From: Deltaproteobacteria bacterium
Lineage (GTDB): Bacteria > Desulfobacterota > Binatia > UBA1149 > SPBQ01
Assembly: GCA_029262375.1 (NCBI GenBank)
Contig: JAJCZM010000044.1
Coordinates: 62,001-126,000, forward strand
Direction: 5' to 3'
Length of the DNA stretch: 64,000 bases
Of this stretch, positions 62,151-64,000 are shown piece after piece. A program made the position numbers and the translations under genes. Positions within the stretch are counted from its first letter, which is position 1. The number at the start of each line of letters is the position of its first letter. The notes below the pieces were generated by a model. It saw only the letters and a list, made by a program, of their open reading frames with translations. It did no database searches and was not told where the DNA came from.

Positions 62151-62783
62151 TCAGGGTACCGGCTCGCCTGCCATGACAGCGAAGTTTGCCAACAGTTTCA
62201 GACCGAGCTTCTGACTCTTCTCGGGGTGAAATTGCGTGGCGAAGATATTGTCGGACCAGACACTCGAAATGAATGAGCGCCCGTAATTCGTGGTCGATGC
62301 CGCCAAGTCGCTCGCGTCGGCATCGACGTAGTAGGAGTGCACGAAGTACACGAATGCTCCGTCGGGAATCCCGCGCAGTTGCGGGGCGCGCCCCCGCTCA
62401 CTGATCTGGAGCTGGTTCCAGCCCATGTGCGGAATCTTCATGTCCGGCGTACGTCGCGCGAAACGCTTGACCTTCCCGGGCAAAATCCCGAGCCCTTTTA
62501 CCGGGCCGAATTCTTCGCTCTCGTCGAAGAGAATCTGCATCCCGACGCAGATGCCGAAAAAAGGTGTGTCGGAACCGGCGACCGATCGAACACAGTCTTC
62601 GAGCCCGGCCGCGCGTAGATTGTCCATGCATTTGCCGAACGCACCTACGCCCGGCAACACGACGCCGTCGGCGCTGGAAATTTCGTCGGCATCCGACGTC
62701 ACGCGAACCTCGGCGCCGACTCGTTCCAGAGCCTTGGCGACACTTCTCAGGTTACCGACGCCGTAGTCTACGATCGCGATCAT
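62151..62783 (-). CDS. hisH: Imidazole glycerol phosphate synthase glutaminase subunit HisH
   Basis: Class I glutaminase of 210 residues that supplies ammonia to HisF. It begins IAIVDYGVGNLRSVAKALER. The triad is Cys in FGICVGMQILFDES, then His and Glu in FATQFHPEKSQKLGLKLLAN. PHMGWNQLQ and YFVHSYYVD are also family motifs. The start is ATG 62783; hisB stops seven bases before it on the same strand. Confidence 0.97.
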   Translation of the reverse strand: MIAIVDYGVGNLRSVAKALERVGAEVRVTSDADEISSADGVVLPGVGAFGKCMDNLRAAGLEDCVRSVAGSDTPFFGICVGMQILFDESEEFGPVKGLGILPGKVKRFARRTPDMKIPHMGWNQLQISERGRAPQLRGIPDGAFVYFVHSYYVDADASDLAASTTNYGRSFISSVWSDNIFATQFHPEKSQKLGLKLLANFAVMAGEPVP

Positions 62784-62790
62784 CGCCGGC

Positions 62791-63483
62791 TCAGCCTCGA
62801 AGGCTCCCCTTGGTAGAGGGTACTCCGGAAACGCGCGGATCGACCGCTACGGCAGCCTTGAGCGCGCGTGCGAGCGCCTTGAACATCGCTTCGATGATGT
62901 GGTGCGCGTTGCGGCCGTAGCGTTGGTTGATGTGCAGATTCATCTGTCCGGCGTTCATGAGCGCCTGCATGAAATCGTTCACCAACTCGACTTCGAACTT
63001 TCCCACACGCTGCTGACCGATCTTCACGTTGTAGACGAAGTAAGGTCGCCCACTGAGATCGACCGTCACTGCGACGAGCGCTTCATCGAGTGGCACTTCG
63101 GCGTGTCCGAAGCGTCCCAACCCTTTCTTGTTTCCGATGGCCTCGTCGATCGCTTGACCGATCGCAATTCCAACATCTTCGACCGTGTGGTGGTCATCGA
63201 TGTAGGTGTCCCCATCGGCCTCGACCGAAAGATCGATCAGCGAGTGCCGCGACAGCGCGTCGAGCATGTGATCGAGAAACGGTACGCCGGTATCGATCGA
63301 CGCGTTGCCGGTGCCGTCGAGATTCACGCGCACGCGGATCTTCGTCTCCGACGTATCGCGTTTCACTTCGGCCTTGCGATCACGCGCGCGCGACACGGCC
63401 TTCGCGGCTACCCGCTTCGCAGCCGGCTTCGCAGCCTTTTGGGTCGCCTTCTTCTTGGCAGTTTTTTTCTTCGCAGCAGCCAC
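62791..63483 (-). CDS. hisB: Imidazoleglycerol-phosphate dehydratase with histone-H1-like N-terminal tail
   Basis: Manganese enzyme of histidine synthesis, 230 residues. The catalytic core (about 44-230) is normal: VNLDGTGNASIDTGVPFLDH, with HMLDALSRHSLIDL, DTYIDDHHTVEDVGIAIGQA and MNLHINQRYGRNAHHIIEAM containing the metal-binding His clusters. In front is an extension of about 40 residues made almost entirely of Lys, Ala and Arg (MAAAKKKTAKKKATQKAAKP and so on). The tail is in frame, without stops, and begins at GTG 63483, abutting the hisD stop. No HAD phosphatase domain is fused, unlike E. coli HisB. A later start inside the tail cannot be excluded. Confidence 0.92.
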   Translation of the reverse strand: MAAAKKKTAKKKATQKAAKPAAKRVAAKAVSRARDRKAEVKRDTSETKIRVRVNLDGTGNASIDTGVPFLDHMLDALSRHSLIDLSVEADGDTYIDDHHTVEDVGIAIGQAIDEAIGNKKGLGRFGHAEVPLDEALVAVTVDLSGRPYFVYNVKIGQQRVGKFEVELVNDFMQALMNAGQMNLHINQRYGRNAHHIIEAMFKALARALKAAVAVDPRVSGVPSTKGSLRG

Positions 63484-64000
63484 TCAGTTTCCTCCACCGC
63501 CGAGGCGCCGGCGCACGGCTAACGCGTGCCCCTCGAGCCCCTCGCTCATGGCCAGACGATCGACGGTATCGGCAAGCTTTGCCAATCCGTCGCGCCCGGC
63601 TTCGATGATACTCGTGCGCTTCACGAAATCATAAACCCCCAGCGGTGACGCGAAGCGCGCCGAGCCGCCGGTCGGAAGCACGTGGTTGGGGCCGGCCGCG
63701 TAGTCGCCGAGCGACTCGGTGGCATATTGGCCCAGGAAGACAGCACCGGCATGTCGAACGTCGGCTAGCCACTTGCGCGGCTGCTTGACGAACAGTTCGA
63801 GGTGCTCCGGCGCAATCTCGTTCGCGATCTCTACCGCGCGGGCCACGCTCGCGACATGCAACACCGTGCCGTAGCGCTCGAGCGAACGACCCGCGATGCC
63901 ACGACGTGGCAGCTCGGCCAGTTGGCGCTCGAGTGCCCTGGTCACGCGCTCGGCCAAGCGACTGCTCGTCGCCAAGCAGATCGCCGCGGCCAACGGATCG
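63484..64000 (-). CDS. hisD: Histidinol dehydrogenase, C-terminal part (cut by window end)
   Basis: The last 171 residues or so of the NAD enzyme that makes histidine from histidinol; family members have about 430. The visible part includes HVASVARAVEIANEIAPEHL, with the catalytic Glu and His of the EIAPEHLEL motif, AGAVFLGQYATESLGDYAAG, GPNHVLPTGGSARFASPLGV, and the end EGLEGHALAVRRRL with a metal-binding His. The frame continues past the window edge. Its stop abuts the hisB start (TGA-GTG). It is the upstream member of the visible hisDBHAF order. Confidence 0.96.
   Translation of the reverse strand, partial: DPLAAAICLATSSRLAERVTRALERQLAELPRRGIAGRSLERYGTVLHVASVARAVEIANEIAPEHLELFVKQPRKWLADVRHAGAVFLGQYATESLGDYAAGPNHVLPTGGSARFASPLGVYDFVKRTSIIEAGRDGLAKLADTVDRLAMSEGLEGHALAVRRRLGGGGN

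Noticed and set aside
60875..62176. 433-codon open frame on + over hisF and hisA
   Set aside because: Antisense shadow of two clear his genes.

Overview
The window is ordinary, densely packed bacterial chromosome with visibly high GC. It holds about 61 protein genes. I found no rRNA or tRNA gene, CRISPR array, insertion sequence or prophage. The gene content suggests a Gram-negative, probably uncultured deltaproteobacterium-like lineage (Desulfobacterota, Myxococcota or Binatota type). The grounds are outer-membrane genes (lolA, tolC, a porin, secreted lipoproteins), etfBA beside a membrane Fe-S/heme ETF:quinone oxidoreductase, a sodium-pumping methylmalonyl-CoA decarboxylase operon, and a large Cys-rich secreted protein with a Thr-rich hinge. 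The lineage is inference. No phylogenetic marker was read in detail.

Layout. 0-6 kb: etfB (cut by the window start) and etfA, converging on a hybrid histidine kinase and an EMO-type ETF:menaquinone oxidoreductase; together these carry electrons from acyl-CoA oxidation to the membrane. 6-12 kb: a DUF192 protein, then mmdA-mmdD-mmdC-mmdB and the methylmalonyl-CoA mutase large subunit, an operon linking propionyl-CoA, methylmalonyl-CoA and succinyl-CoA to sodium transport. 12-16 kb: RNase R, a DegP/HtrA protease and Hsp20. 16-26 kb: HAD phosphatase, HIT protein, lipoate-ligase-like protein, SppA, HtpX, SAM hydroxide adenosyltransferase, YciI protein, Xaa-Pro peptidase, a c-type cytochrome lipoprotein, a PTPS-III-type pterin enzyme, a Dus tRNA enzyme and a small XRE regulator. 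26-32.8 kb: a LolA-like sorting protein, the Cys-rich secreted protein, a TusA-like protein, a BBP2-type porin, a small membrane protein and a reduced N-acetylglutamate synthase. 32.8-46.5 kb: gamma-glutamyltransferase, purA, serA with a class V aminotransferase, a TolC-family protein, folE, a kinase-fold protein with an altered active site, glpD, queE and glycerate kinase.

46.5-57.4 kb: a DksA-type protein, rimO, yajQ, lolA, ftsK, uppP, RNase J, plsC, ssb, radC and moaC. 57.6-60 kb: trxB, a DUF374 acyltransferase overlapping a VOC-family gene, and a class III nucleotide cyclase. 60.5-64 kb: histidine operon genes hisD (cut by the window end), hisB, hisH, hisA and hisF, read leftward.

I did not find a clearly new multi-gene system. 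The best leads are the ExxHGH pterin synthase, which with folE in the same window suggests a FolB-bypass folate route; the kinase-fold protein with a Thr in place of the catalytic Asp; the 56-residue acidic insert inside the FtsK motor; lolA apparently starting at CTG on the ftsK stop; the histone-H1-like tail on HisB; an enlarged HisF loop; and several long perfect intergenic hairpins without U-tracts.
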